Shown here: one piece after another, positions 33,561 to 45,388 of the stretch
Numbering within the stretch: the stretch's first letter is position 1
Layout: every line of letters starts with the position of its first letter
Origin: Amaurobius ferox
Lineage: Eukaryota; Arthropoda; Arachnida; Araneae; Amaurobiidae
DNA: 64,000 nt
Direction of reading: 5' to 3'
Assembly (NCBI GenBank): GCA_951213105.1
Contig: OX578146.1
Coordinates: 55,037,569 to 55,101,568, forward strand
The notes under the pieces: model-generated
What the model was told of the DNA's origin: nothing
The model's input: the letters and a program-made list of their open reading frames with translations, nothing else
Databases searched by the model: none
Made by a program: the position numbers and the translations under genes

Positions 33561-34637
33561 CAGGTCTTGAATACATTTCAGGCATTTTTAAGCCATGGTC
33601 TCAAACTTGCTCTCTCCTTCTCAAATAAAATATGCAAATTGTGTAACGAATTTAATATTAACCAAATGTTGTTAATAAATGATTTTATTGTAAAGCTAAC
33701 AATAGTGCAATTAATGGAGTAGTATTATGTTAATAAATATTCCTTTACAGAACTCGCACTGAAAATAAGGTGGGTTTTAGCGGCACAATGCATAATTTAA
33801 TGAGTTCCACGTTTTACGATAATTACGGCCATGTTTAGATAAATCAATTTAATATGCTTTTGCATAATTCTCATATGACTGTATTAGTAAATAATCAACG
33901 CAACTAAGAACAAATAAACTTTTATATTTTATTCTCAAAGGTGCGGTAATAATTGTAATCAACGCATTAATAATCATATGAACAATTATAACAAATCTTA
34001 AGAAAATAACAGTTCTAAATACGTGTAAAATATTCTTAATACTGCGACACACTCTGTTTCGCCTTTCTTCTTCTCATTCGTATTGAAGATGGCAATGACG
34101 ACTGCAGGCACACCTCAAAAAGCTCAATTACGTTGGAATCTGGAAGAAAAAAATAATAGAAATTCTACCAAATTACACACAACTGTGGAATATAAAAGAT
34201 CCAAATTATAGGAAAAATATTAAATAATGCTTCAAGGAATAAAATCGTCGGCAGACAACAGGGGCCTAAAGTATGATTCTTGGACGGAATTACCGAAGTT
34301 CGGCAATAACAATTATCCTGTGTAATAACACCATAAGTGTGTTTATGAGATATATTGTCTTAATGAACTACGTGGTCTACAATCTTGTAAGGCTTTTGAT
34401 TCTAACAATGATGTTTTCCGTTTAAACCCCTTTATTGATTGCCTCTGGGGAAACAGAAAAAAAAAAAACTTCGTGCATTGCAATAACGGGTCCAGGCTAG
34501 CCAGATTATGCTCTATAATTTGATCTACTTTGGTGATTATCTAGTTTATATTAAAAGTGAACAATTCTAATTTTTTAGAATGCCAAGTCAATCAAAGATA
34601 TGCATGACATTATCATTTCTCTCTTTTGTATACATAA
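33561..34637. other. Unassigned AT-rich spacer, about 1.1 kb
   Basis: Nothing recognised on either strand. Confidence 0.5.
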
Positions 34638-35305
34638 CTAGCAATATACCCGTTCTTCGCACATAATATATAATATAAAGAAATTAAAACTCCAATTGCG
34701 TGCATATTCCTATAATACTTTAAATGAATGCTATTTTAAACATTTTATTAAAATATTTAATTTTATTCTCCTAAAAAGATGTATCAGGATCTCTGTTCTC
34801 GCTATACAAAATTATTTTCAGAGGCAGATTTGAAGAAGTAAAACCATCGTGGTCCCGTTTGTAAACACATTTACAAAAACCAATATTTAATTCCAACAAA
34901 GCGACAGAGGTTATCAAGGAAATTGAACTTAATTTTGCAAATATGGAATTTTGATATATATATATATATTTCAAATATACAAATACAAACTCACTGAGTT
35001 TAAGTTTAATTCCTTCTCTTAACAACATTATATAATTTATTTTTCAAATAATTTTGCGGAACAAATATAGTTTGCATAATGCTATCTCAATGGGAGGCTT
35101 AATAGTATGTTTTTATTTATATATCGATAACCCCTGGTGTTAAAAACTCGAAACACAAACTATATTTTAAGTAGGACTATTCCAAATCTATCCCGAAAAT
35201 TTCATCTAATTCGGTGCAGTCGTTCTTCCATGGTGATGAAACAAATAAACCCAAATATATCGACAAATAACCACACAGACAGATTTTCAATTTTATTTAT
35301 ATAGA
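34638..35305 (-). mobile_element. Helitron-like family D element
   Basis: On the minus strand it begins TCTATATAAATAAAATTG and ends GGGTATATTGCTAG followed by T, the TC...CTRR|T ends of canonical Helitrons. Near the 5' end are ATCTGTCTGTG and the motif TCACCATGGAAGAACGAC...ATTAGATGAAATTTTCGGG. It is shorter than sibling copies and encodes no Rep/helicase. Confidence 0.7.
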
Positions 35306-35308
35306 TTA

Positions 35309-36910
35309 TTAGCAATATATCCGTTCTTTGTATGGAAAATATAATATAAATAAACTTATCATTCACAATTATGTGTAAATTCCTTTAAAATTCTAAATGG
35401 CTATGTTATTCAAAATATTCAATTAAAATATTAAATTTAATTCTTCTAAAAATGTATAAGAATCTCAGGGTTAGATATAAAAAATTATCCTTACAGACAG
35501 ATGAAGAATAAAGCGTCTTGGTTCAGTTTGTAAAAGAATAATTAGGAAAAATATTTTTTAATTCTCACAAAATGACAGATTATCTAGAAAATCGTACTTA
35601 ATTAAGCAAAATATTGAATTTTTATTTTAATTGAATCGGTGTTATTTTGATAAATTTAGCGTCATTCAATCAATTTGGAGAAATTTTCGTCAATTTAGCG
35701 ACATTTTAAAAATCGCCAGATTTATCGCCAAGTGACACTGTAGAACTGATAGTCCCACTTGACTACAAATTGATGAAACGCCATCACAGTACTATATCCT
35801 AACAAAACGCAATTAACTTCAATATTTAGCGTAATTTTATCAATTTCAAAATATTTTTATGGATTTACAAACATTTTTCTCAATTTGGCGATGTTTTAAA
35901 AAATCACTAAATATGTTAAATACGATTGGATTGACAGATAAATGTTACCGAAACATCGTTTCAGTACCCTCTTCTAACAAAACAAAATCAATTTCATTGA
36001 TTTAACGTCGTTTCTATCAATTTGGCGACATTTCTGTCAATCTGGCATCGTTTAAGAAAAGTTGCCAAGTTAGTGATACCACGCAAAATTCGTAGATCTG
36101 TAGTTGCAGATCTGAAGTATAAAACATCCTGATCTCGTTTGTATATACTAAATGAAAACACTAAAATTGTATTAGAAGATATACCCATTCAACTCTTCTT
36201 CTGTTTCAACAACCGGCTAAATGAGTTTATTGACTAAACACAATATATAAGTTTGGAAACTCTTTGCCAAAATAAATGAAAGTGATGCACGAAGTCCGCA
36301 TTTAATATAATTAAAAGAAAAATCAAACAATTCATTTCTAAGATACATTTTTATATCCATTTATTTATTATTCGAATTGAAGGAATAATAATAAAAATTA
36401 ACAAACACATTTGATTTAATTGCGTTGCTGACAACATGATATAATAAAGAATTGCCCTCATAAAATGCTGATAATTAAATAACCATTTTGATTTCTTAAT
36501 ACTTTTCATTGTTGAGTTAGAACATGTGAAAATCAACTATGGTGATAGAGTTTTCATTTAAATTCACGTTTCAAACCTGCCATTTTCAAAAGTGACTAAT
36601 AAGGGCTATAAACTCCTACCAAACTCAGAGATAGAATTTTATTTCACGTTCACGTTTTAAACTACCGTTTTCTAACTTTTTGCGTTTGGAGGAACCAGGC
36701 AGTTAGAAAGTAGAACTCCTAGGGAAAAGTTTGGTTTTTCATTAATTTATCGGCAACTCCTGGTGTTAGAAACTCGAAACACGGACTAAATTATAAGTGG
36801 GGGCGATTTTAAGACTACACACAGAGTTTCTTTAAATTCTGTTCAGCCGTTCTCCCGTGATGATGGGGCAAACAAGCAGACAGACATATTTTCAATTCTA
36901 TTTATACAGA
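35309..36910 (-). mobile_element. Helitron-like family D element, long copy
   Basis: Three bases separate it from the previous copy. The minus-strand 5' end is TCTGTATAAATAGAATTG, then ATGTCTGTCTGCTTG, CACGGGAGAACGGCTGAAC and, internally, TAACACCAGGAGTTGCCG. The 3' part (35640-36070) holds the degenerate ~20-bp GCCAAATTGA-type repeats also present in family A, and ends near GGATATATTGCTAA (CTRR with R = A). No protein is recognised; a rearranged or double copy is possible. Confidence 0.65.
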
Positions 36911-38186
36911 TTGTCACGCCGTAAGCATCCATGCAACTCTCGTGAATTGAAAATTACTGCTATAAATTGAGGCGTCTATGTCACTTTAGTGACCCACTAT
37001 ATATGACTCGCGTGGTATTGCATTAAAGAGCAACAGTTTGGAATTAATATCAACTACCAATATAGCACTAGACAATTGTTGGAACTCAGATTGCTTCAAC
37101 ATAGGCTGCAAAAACAAAAACAAAAGAACATGCAATTATCCCAGCCAATGGCGTTACTAAGGTTGGAATTTTGCGGTATCATACAACCAAGGGACCCATC
37201 GAAATCCATTGAAGTTCTTAGAATTGATATTTGCAAAGATAGGAGACAAGATATTTGCTTACCAAATCCCCATTCAAAATTTATTTCTGGCGAGTTTACT
37301 AATCTCCGTTAGATTTGTATGCGACTGCTTAATGAATTCATTGTATCGACAAGCAATAAAAACCCAAAATAGTTCAGGAAAAAATAATCTTTTACCAGTA
37401 ACCCGTACTACGATGTCAATGAGTTTTTAGGTATGAATATGGACATAATGTAGGACTTATGTTTCACTTCCTACAGTTTTGAACTGTACTTTCAAAACTT
37501 TAAAATGTTTACAATTATAACTTTTCATAACTTTTAACACTTTTCTTGCTGTACTCTTGGTTTTGGATCTGACTATACAAAACTATTTTATTTTTATAAT
37601 ATATACATGTCAATAAAATTGAACTGGATTAATCGAAGAAATTACAGAAGTTTTGACATCTGGCAAAGTTCATCAAATATAGGAGGAAAATTAATTGTTT
37701 TGAGCAGTTTGGCAACTTTATTGAACCAACTGGAAATTGGTAACTCGATTTTTCTTAAAAAATGCAAGTTCTTTAAGGAGTTCTAGAAAATTAGATTGGC
37801 TGCTGATTATGCGCTGGACAATGAACAGCGCCGGAATGGGACCATTTTTAATACCCTATTATTCATGGAAGTGGGTTCAATTCACCGAGTCTACATCGAA
37901 GAAGGTATTCTTTAGGGTAAAAAGGCAAGGAGTTAATTTCTGAATTCATTCAACACGGAAGTTGATCTCAATCTGAAATTTGAAGTTATTAAATGTAAGT
38001 TTCATTTCAAATACAGAACGGACGACAACTGCCTCAGTTGCTCTGTGTTCCAAAGCATCAACTGGTCAGCAAGAAATCAATGATTCGATTCCCCCATGAG
38101 ATAATAATTATTTAAAATTACGCCGATTGATTTAGGGAAATCACATTTTTACATCATGGGGAAAATTAACTTCCGTATATTATGTA
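36911..38186. other. Unassigned sequence, about 1.3 kb
   Basis: Two overlapping plus-strand frames at 37076-37430 and one at 37737-37943 show no family features. No RNA or terminal repeat recognised. CAGTTGCTCTG...GATTCGATTCCCCC at 38037-38093 could be a very worn tRNA-type SINE. Confidence 0.4.
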
Positions 38187-39947
38187 CAGCTGTGGAAAAA
38201 AAACGCCCCACCCTCTGTTAATCGAGCATCGTTCATCGTAGAGAAAATTGAAAGATACCATTCGATTAGGAATAACATCCTCTACAAATTATTGTCCGTA
38301 AAATTTGCATAAGGGGCCGTCTTCATATCTAAAGGCGCACAAACTTTGAAATTTTCAATTGAAACATCCAAGTTTGACAACATTGTTCAAATCTAGAGCA
38401 AAATTCAACCTGGGATACCAAATTTCAAGTCCTTTGGGTGAAGCGTTTCTGAGTTGTGAGTATGTAAAGTTTTGAGCTCCTAATGGTAAATTAGTTTCCA
38501 AGACTTCTATTCATATCTTCTGTAATAATTATCTGCTCACGCTGATTACTTGCATGACTTTACTACTAAACAACCCAAACACATTTACGTGATTTTTATT
38601 TTTGTGGAAATAATTGTTTGTATGAAATATTAATTATGAAATCAATAATTGAAAAAATATGAATACAAACTAGGGACATGTTTTGATAGGAATGTATTCA
38701 AAAAGACTTTTTATATGTTTATGTAAAATTTCAGGTGTTTTCTCCCTCCAGTCCTTTCGAAATGTTTAAATATTCAGGATCACGATGATTTTAGGGGTCG
38801 TATATTAGTTTAAAGAAAATGACTAATTTAAAAAAATTATATTAATTGTAAGTTAATCTTTATTTAAGAAAACAGGCATTTATTTTTACCCAGTTTTAAT
38901 AAAAACTTTGCATAAACAGTGTTGTATAGATGCAAACTAATCAACGCAATTCTGCTACTCTATTGAAGGGTGAAAACTTGTATCGTTATAAATTGGATCT
39001 ACTTATGTTACTGTCGATTAACAGTTCCGGAGCTACTGCGATTTGAAATCGCCCACAAAATGTGATAATTTACAACAAAAAGTTTTTATATAAAACAATA
39101 ACAAATTATAAAATTATGTGATACCAAAGACCAACTTAAGCGGTGATTGATAATTACACAGTATTGATACTTTTAAATTCGTCACAAAGTTTCAACGAAG
39201 TTGGTTTGTCGCGTGATCTGTAGATATTTGTTAGTCTTATAAATTCTTTTTAAAACAGTATTATAAAATAACATTTGAAAATAAACATTTCATTCTTCTT
39301 TATTTCTTCTTTCTTTTATTGACCCTGGCACGAATGCCACATTAGTTTTTAGAAACGTACCCAGTACGGCTCTTTACCCCTAATAATCGTGCCCTATTTG
39401 AGGCTCACATAACCCTACCCATTACAGACCCACTGCCTTAGTAACACACACACACACAAGACAACATCACACCCAGCCATGAAAATGCTCACCCTCTCAT
39501 GCAGGAATCGAACCTGTGACCCTTTGGCTGTGAGGCAAGCCATAGTGCTAAATGTCAGAAGGATAGTTCAATAATTTACAACAGTGCTGTGGTCAATCAA
39601 CGAAACATCGCCCTTCAAATTGCGGGTTTCAATATGGAGCTGATCTCCGAAGATTGCACATTCCGGAATATTGAATATCTTCGGATATAAAGATAGAAAC
39701 GTCGTGAAAATTTGAATTTGGACTAATTTGGGGGGTATAGAACTTGTGGGTGGCGTCAAAATTGGGTGTTGCCATTGAAAATTTCAAAGTTTGTGCCCGT
39801 TTAGATATGAAGACGGCTCCTTATGCAAAATTTACGCCCATTAATTTGTAGAGGATGTTATTCCGAATCGAATGGTATCTTTCAATTTTCTCTACGATGA
39901 ACGATGCTCGATTAACAGAGGTGGGGCGGGTTTTTTTTCCGCAGCTG
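38187..39947. mobile_element. Tc1/mariner-like element with ~190-bp inverted termini
   Basis: The termini CAGCTGTGGAAAAAAAACG (38187) and its near-perfect reverse complement (ending 39947) are flanked by TA on both sides (38185-38186 and 39948-39949), the target site of Tc1/mariner elements. Inverted similarity continues for about 190 bp to ~38375 and from ~39760, then fades. The 1,761-bp element includes a later SINE (39290-39555). No transposase frame is recognised, so it looks non-autonomous. Confidence 0.85.
39290..39555 (-). mobile_element. tRNA-derived SINE nested in the Tc1-like element
   Basis: On the minus strand: TAGCACTATGGCTTGCCTC (A-box region), B box GGTTCGATTCC (about 39508), a GT tract, then ATAAAAGAAAGAAGAAATAA as the 3' tail. 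The head differs from the 30-31 kb SINEs, so this is a separate family. Confidence 0.75.
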
Positions 39948-39949
39948 TA

Positions 39950-40702
39950 CGTAGAAAAAAATAAAAATAAAAATGTTTATTAGAAGCTCAAAAGTGTTTG
40001 CAAAGAAAACATATAATTATAAGGTCACCAGTCAGTCAGAGGTTGATAAACCTTTACTTAAACCATATTTTGACAATGTGCATGTTCAACTTTCATAGTT
40101 TCTTTTTTTTTGGCATGATTTGTAATTAAGAAGAGTTCTCATTAGATATTAACCACTTGATTAATAGAGTAGATTATGAGACCATATTTAGACCTTGCTT
40201 TAATGAATCAGTTCCTTTCTGTTCTTTCCCTAATTACTTTTCTTTTCAAGAAACACTAAATTATGTAATCAATTAATGTTTTAACTTTGTGGCATATGTT
40301 TTATTTATAAACTGAAAGAGTACTTGTACATTAATGAAATGAGCTGAATTTTAGATGTAGGAACTTTAACTGAATATTTTTAAACAACAGAGCGTAATCA
40401 TTATCATCATTGTTATGGGAATTATCGTGTATGTGAGACTACATATGTGAACCAAAAGATTAAATGGAGGCCTTATTTTATTTTTGGTTTTTTAGTATAA
40501 AGTATTATTTATAAATGTATATGTTATAATCCTTAAAAGCTACTAAAATAAATATTGTAATTCAAAAGTAACATATTGTAGTCAATGACAAGTAATTTAC
40601 TTTTCAGATTAGATAAGTTGGTATTCACTGTCGAGATAAATTCAGAAGGTTATTCCATGAAAACACTTCAGAGTTATGCCAGAAAGTCACTTTTATGAAG
40701 TA
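39950..40702. other. Unassigned AT-rich spacer, about 0.75 kb
   Basis: Nothing recognised. Confidence 0.5.
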
Positions 40703-41566
40703 CTAGCAGCGATTACCCGGCGTTGCTCGGATTTAAAATGCAAAACTCTGATAAAAATTACACCGGAACATATATGGCCGTGAATCTTATGCATTGCTTT
40801 TTCACTGTGAAAGAAATTAATTCATTGTATTACGTAATAAAAACGAATGAATCTGATTGTCTACTCTTTGGCCAATCAGATCCATTGGATCATACATACA
40901 TACTTTTCTTCTTTACACACACAAACACACACACACACACATACACACACACATATATATATATATATCAATAAATATCTTTACATTTATTTATTTATTA
41001 TTTAAATTAATAAAATTTGTTGAATAAGCCTGTGAAAAATAAACCATGGTGATAAAGTTTCCATTTAAATTTATATTTTAAACCTGCGATTTTAAGAAGT
41101 GACTAATACGTTCAACAAATTCCCACAAAACTCAGAGATTTAATTGACTTTTAAGCTTTAAACTAACGATTTCCAACTTTTTCCGTTGGGAATCATGGAG
41201 TTAGAGAGTAGAACTCCTAGGAAAGAATTTGGTTTTCCATTAATATATCGGCAACCCCTAGTCTTAGAAACTCGAAATTTGGACTAAGTTTATGGAGGTC
41301 TATTTTAAAGCTACCCAAAAAATTTCATTAAATTCGGTACAGCTGTTCTCCCGTGATGATGAGATAAACGGAAGTTTCATTATTCATGAATATTGCAACA
41401 GCCCCTGGTGTTAGAAACTCGAAACACAGACTAAATTTTAAGTTGTACTATTTCAAGACTACCCACCAAATTTCATCAAATTCGCTTTCACCAAATTTCA
41501 TCAATTTCGCGGGGGCCGTTCTCCCGTGATGTGAGATCATACATACGTACATACATACAGACTTTT

Positions 41567-41606
<40 letters not shown>
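40703..41606 (-). mobile_element. Helitron-like family D element with canonical 3' hairpin
   Basis: Best-preserved family D 3' end. On the minus strand it reads CCGAGCAACGCCGGGTAATC, then GCTGCTAG and T: a GC hairpin about 11 nt before CTAG, as in canonical Helitrons. The 5' end is TC adjoining a long (TA)n run (41573-41604). The body contains CACGGGAGAACAGCTG-type sequence twice, so an internal segment is duplicated. CA/TA microsatellites also lie at 40917-40970. Confidence 0.75.
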
Positions 41607-42607
41607 TTTAAAAATAATAAAGTTTATTTAAATGAATATATAACATTTTTGTACTACAACTTATAACAGTAATCAATGTATAGACGATTACCGATTTCCA
41701 GAAATGTTATCTGTACACCTTACGATTAAATTACCTGAAATCATACAATCGGTAAACGCTTACAAAATGCCCAATTTTAAATGATAATACCGTCTAGAAA
41801 AAACAACGATATATGTTCGACACTCACTGTGTTGGCTGCAGTCACTGTGCATTTTCAATTATCGGAAATTATTTCTCAAATTTTTAATGATGAATTCTGG
41901 AAATATTCGTGATTAACGTTGACTCATTCAAATTCCATTTAGAAGATTATTTTTGCGAGGGTCAAATATATTGATTTCTGATAATGATTTAATTTTCAAG
42001 TTTTCAATCTTAAAATAAACCCCTATATCTCGAAACAGGCTCGTGTTACGTCCTTTTCAATAGTTTTCAATTCGCTTTCTAACATAAAGTTACATAGGAT
42101 CCGTCTATTACATTGACGGCATGGTGCATGTTTTACATCCAATGATATTAGGCTGTTCGGTGGGGGGAAAATGGCAGATCGGAGGTGTTATACAACAGAT
42201 TTTTCTTAAATTTATCGCTAAATGAAAAATATTGCAAAGGAAAAAAAAAGAAAACGAGTAAAAAATGTGATTATTATTTGCGTTATTCCTAGCAAAAGAT
42301 AATTTCTTGCAGAAGATAAATAAAATTTTTAGGTCTTTACAAAGTATCTCTCAAATACGTTGAATAAACATGGATTGACATTTTAAGTAACCCTGTACAG
42401 TGGATAGTCATAGAGTGAAATAAATTTCAAATCTCCTATATCTAATTAATGTTGTATGGCAATCAATAAATTTGTTTTATTTATTGAATTTGCTGCTTGT
42501 TTTTTTTTCGGATATACACAACCTTTTATATACATAATGCATAAGCTTATATGCATGAATTCATCTGAAACCATTTTTTATGTTATTTACAAATGCCGGT
42601 CGTTTGG
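41607..42607. other. Unassigned AT-rich spacer, 1 kb
   Basis: Nothing recognised. Confidence 0.5.
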
Positions 42608-43215
42608 TCACAGGGCCATTAGGCAGTGAGCTCTCCAATATTTCTCAATGATTGAGTTAAAATACAGTAGTATAGGGCACTCGTCCAAATGTTTTCCTGA
42701 CATAGACTGTCCTAGATCACATAAAATACAATCTGGGGAAACAGCAAGTTCAATTCGAGGAAGATTAGCCTTGAGACGGACATGACCAGTCAGAAGTCTG
42801 AAACTGGCAACTGCTTCTCGTCGAAGAGTCTCTGGAATGACTGAAATGTTCTTGCTGAGGACGCTCCATGACTTTCCCTTTGATACCACCAGAGATTATG
42901 CCTCAATTTCTTTTTTGTGTAGAATTTTAATTTACAGTTGTGTTGAATGAAAAGTCTTAGACTTTGAGAATCTCTGCTCGACCATAGCACCCTTTTTAGC
43001 CAAGAAGTCAGCTTTTTCATTTCCTGGTACTCTGCAATGCGCAGGCACCCACTGAAAGTGATTCTGTGCGTTAAATCTTTTCAAAGCGCCACGGATCATT
43101 GTTTCTACTGGTTGCCGGGAATTTCCTGGAGAGCCGAACTAGAGTCCGAGAGGATAACTGCTTTGTTGAATAAAAAAGGGCGAAGTGCTACTTGTGCCAT
43201 TTTTTATAGAATAAA
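42608..43215 (-). pseudogene. Non-LTR retrotransposon RNase H domain remnant
   Basis: Minus-strand pieces in order: AVILSDSSSALQEIPG (an RNase H 'SDSxSAL' segment), ETMIRGALKRFNAQNHF, WVPAHCRVPGNEKADFLAKK (the 'WVPxHxGxxGNExAD' signature with its terminal Asp), and after frame changes REAVASFRLLTGHVRL, DCILCDLGQSMSGKHLDEC and SIIEKYWRAHCLMAL before a stop. This is the C-terminal RNase H and cysteine motif of an arthropod non-LTR element. At least two frameshifts and one stop make it inactive. The reverse transcriptase is not in the window. Confidence 0.85.
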
Positions 43216-43814
43216 TTATTAAAATATTATCGATACCTATGAACTGTATACATGGACCGTTTCGCAGGAACCGTACATATAAACCGTAGGATACACATGA
43301 GCGCTACTCATTGACTTTTAATTTTTAACAAATTCATATTCTGTGCAGTGCTAGAATAATTTCAGACAATAATTTTCAAAGGCTGTTCAAATGGGTGATG
43401 TCGACAAAAATTCACCAATAACCTGTTAGGCCATAGATAGAATGAAATGGAATTTTAGACTTCATGTGGTAGAATAAGTACCAATATGAAATTCACACCA
43501 AAATTATTTTTCTTTCATATTCCCGCTAAAATATTGATTTAGAAAGAAACCGCCTGTTTAAAAATTCACCCCCCCTCTCTTTCATATTTATTGCAAATTA
43601 ACACTATTTCAATGCCCCAAGAGAACTATCTCCGAATGTTAAAAACTGGAAACAGCAAAATGTGGGCGTGGACAAAAATTTAAGGATACTTCGCACTGCC
43701 GAAATGACAGAAAAAAAAATAATATTTGCCAGAAAAGAAGGATAAATATTTAAAGAAGTAAATATGTCATTTAAGTGCAGAAATTATTTACATATATTAA
43801 AATAATAGAATCAA
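43216..43814. other. Unassigned AT-rich spacer
   Basis: Nothing recognised. Confidence 0.5.
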
Positions 43815-45388
43815 TCTATCTATACATAATAATTGCCAAGTGGCCGTCTGTCTGTCTGTCACGCATATTTTAGGCACTTGCAATTTGGTACACGGCTCGG
43901 TCGTTCGATAAAACCCCCTGGAAAAATCGAATTTTTTAAAAACGTTCTCGAACGATAGAGGCGATATAAAAACGATAGAGACTTCAAATTTGGTGTATGG
44001 GTAAATCGCTTGATAGGAAGAAAGAGTGCAATTTCAGATTTCCAATATTTTCTACTTAAGGGGGTGTCGCACACCAAATTGTTCGATTTACCGAATAAAT
44101 GAGACACGACTCTTTTAAAATTTGATAGAGGCTTGAAATTTGGTATATGGGCTAATCAATTGACGAAAACATCCATGACGAATATAGTTTTTCAAAAATG
44201 TTCGATTAAGGGGATGCTCCAGAGAAAAACGTTCGAAAAGTGAATTAATAAAAACCATGCTTCGGGATGAGATAGAGACATCAAATATGGTGTGACGGTA
44301 GATAGTTTAGAAGGAAGAAAGCGTACAATTTCAGTTTACCAATATTTTGTACTTTAGGGGGGTGCCGCACACCAAAATGAGCGGTTTTCGGAATAAAGGA
44401 GAAACGTCCCTTTTACAACGTAATAGAGGCTTGATATTTGGTATATGGGTGAATCATCTGACAGAAATCACAGAAAGAATAGAGTTTTCAAAAATGTATA
44501 GTTAAGGGGGTGGGTACTCTACACAAAAACATTCGAATAAAGAAATGCTAGAAAAGCTAGAATGCTTCATGATGAGATAGAGACTTCAAATTTGGTGTAC
44601 GGGTAAAAAGTTGGAAAGAAAGAAAGTGTGCAATTTCAGTTCTCCAACATTTGAGATTGTAAGGGGTGCCGCTCACTAATGGGATGTTTTAATTTGTTCG
44701 ATTTACCGAAGAAATGAAAAACGCCGCCTTTACAATGTGATAGAGGCTTGAAATTTAGCATATCGGCTAACCATTTGACAAAAAATCCAGAGATGAATAC
44801 GGTTTGACAAAAATGTTCATTAACGGGATGCTACACAGAAAAACGTTCGAAAGGTGAAGTCATAGAAAGCATGCTTCGCGACAGGATATACACTTCAAAT
44901 TTTTTTGTACGGATAGATAGTTTGAAAGAAAGAAAATGTGAAATTTCAGATTTCTAATATTTGCTATTTTAAAGGGTGCCACACACTAATATGTTCGATT
45001 TACCGAATAAATGAGGCACTTTTCCTTTAAATGTGATAGAGGCTTGATATCTGGTATATGCTCTAATCATCTGATAAAAAACCCAAGACAAACAGAGTTT
45101 TTCAAAAATGTTCATTTATGGATGTGCTTCACAGAAAAACGTTCGAAAGGAGAAATAATAAAGTAGCATGCTTCGGGATGAGATAGACTTTAATATAGTG
45201 TACGGGTAGACAGTTCGAAAGGAAAAAATGCGCAAATTAAGTTTCCCAATATTTTCTTCTTTAGGGGGTTTTGCACATCAAAATATTCGATTTGCCGAAT
45301 AAATGTGAAACACGAATTATTCACAAATTTACATTATTCAGAGGTTGCTCATTGCGAGACTGTTGATTTTCAACGGGTATTCGGCTAG
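43815..45388 (+). mobile_element. Helitron-like family E element, copy 1
   Basis: Starts A|TCTATCTATACATAATAA, then GTCTGTCTGTCTGTCACGC. It ends with hairpin GTTGATTTTCAAC, ten bases (GGGTATTCGG) and CTAG|T, matching Helitron 3' ends. The interior is five ~300-bp subrepeats; the marker GGGGTGCCGCACACC (or variants) lies near 44057, 44357, 44661, 44970 and 45263. The next copy begins at the following base. No protein is encoded. Confidence 0.75.

Noticed and set aside
37076..37430. Two overlapping plus-strand frames of 73-78 codons
   Set aside because: No recognisable motif and ordinary length for chance frames in this composition.
38037..38093. Possible worn tRNA-type SINE (GATTCGATTCCCCC)
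   Set aside because: Only a B-box-like string; no convincing A box, body or target duplication.
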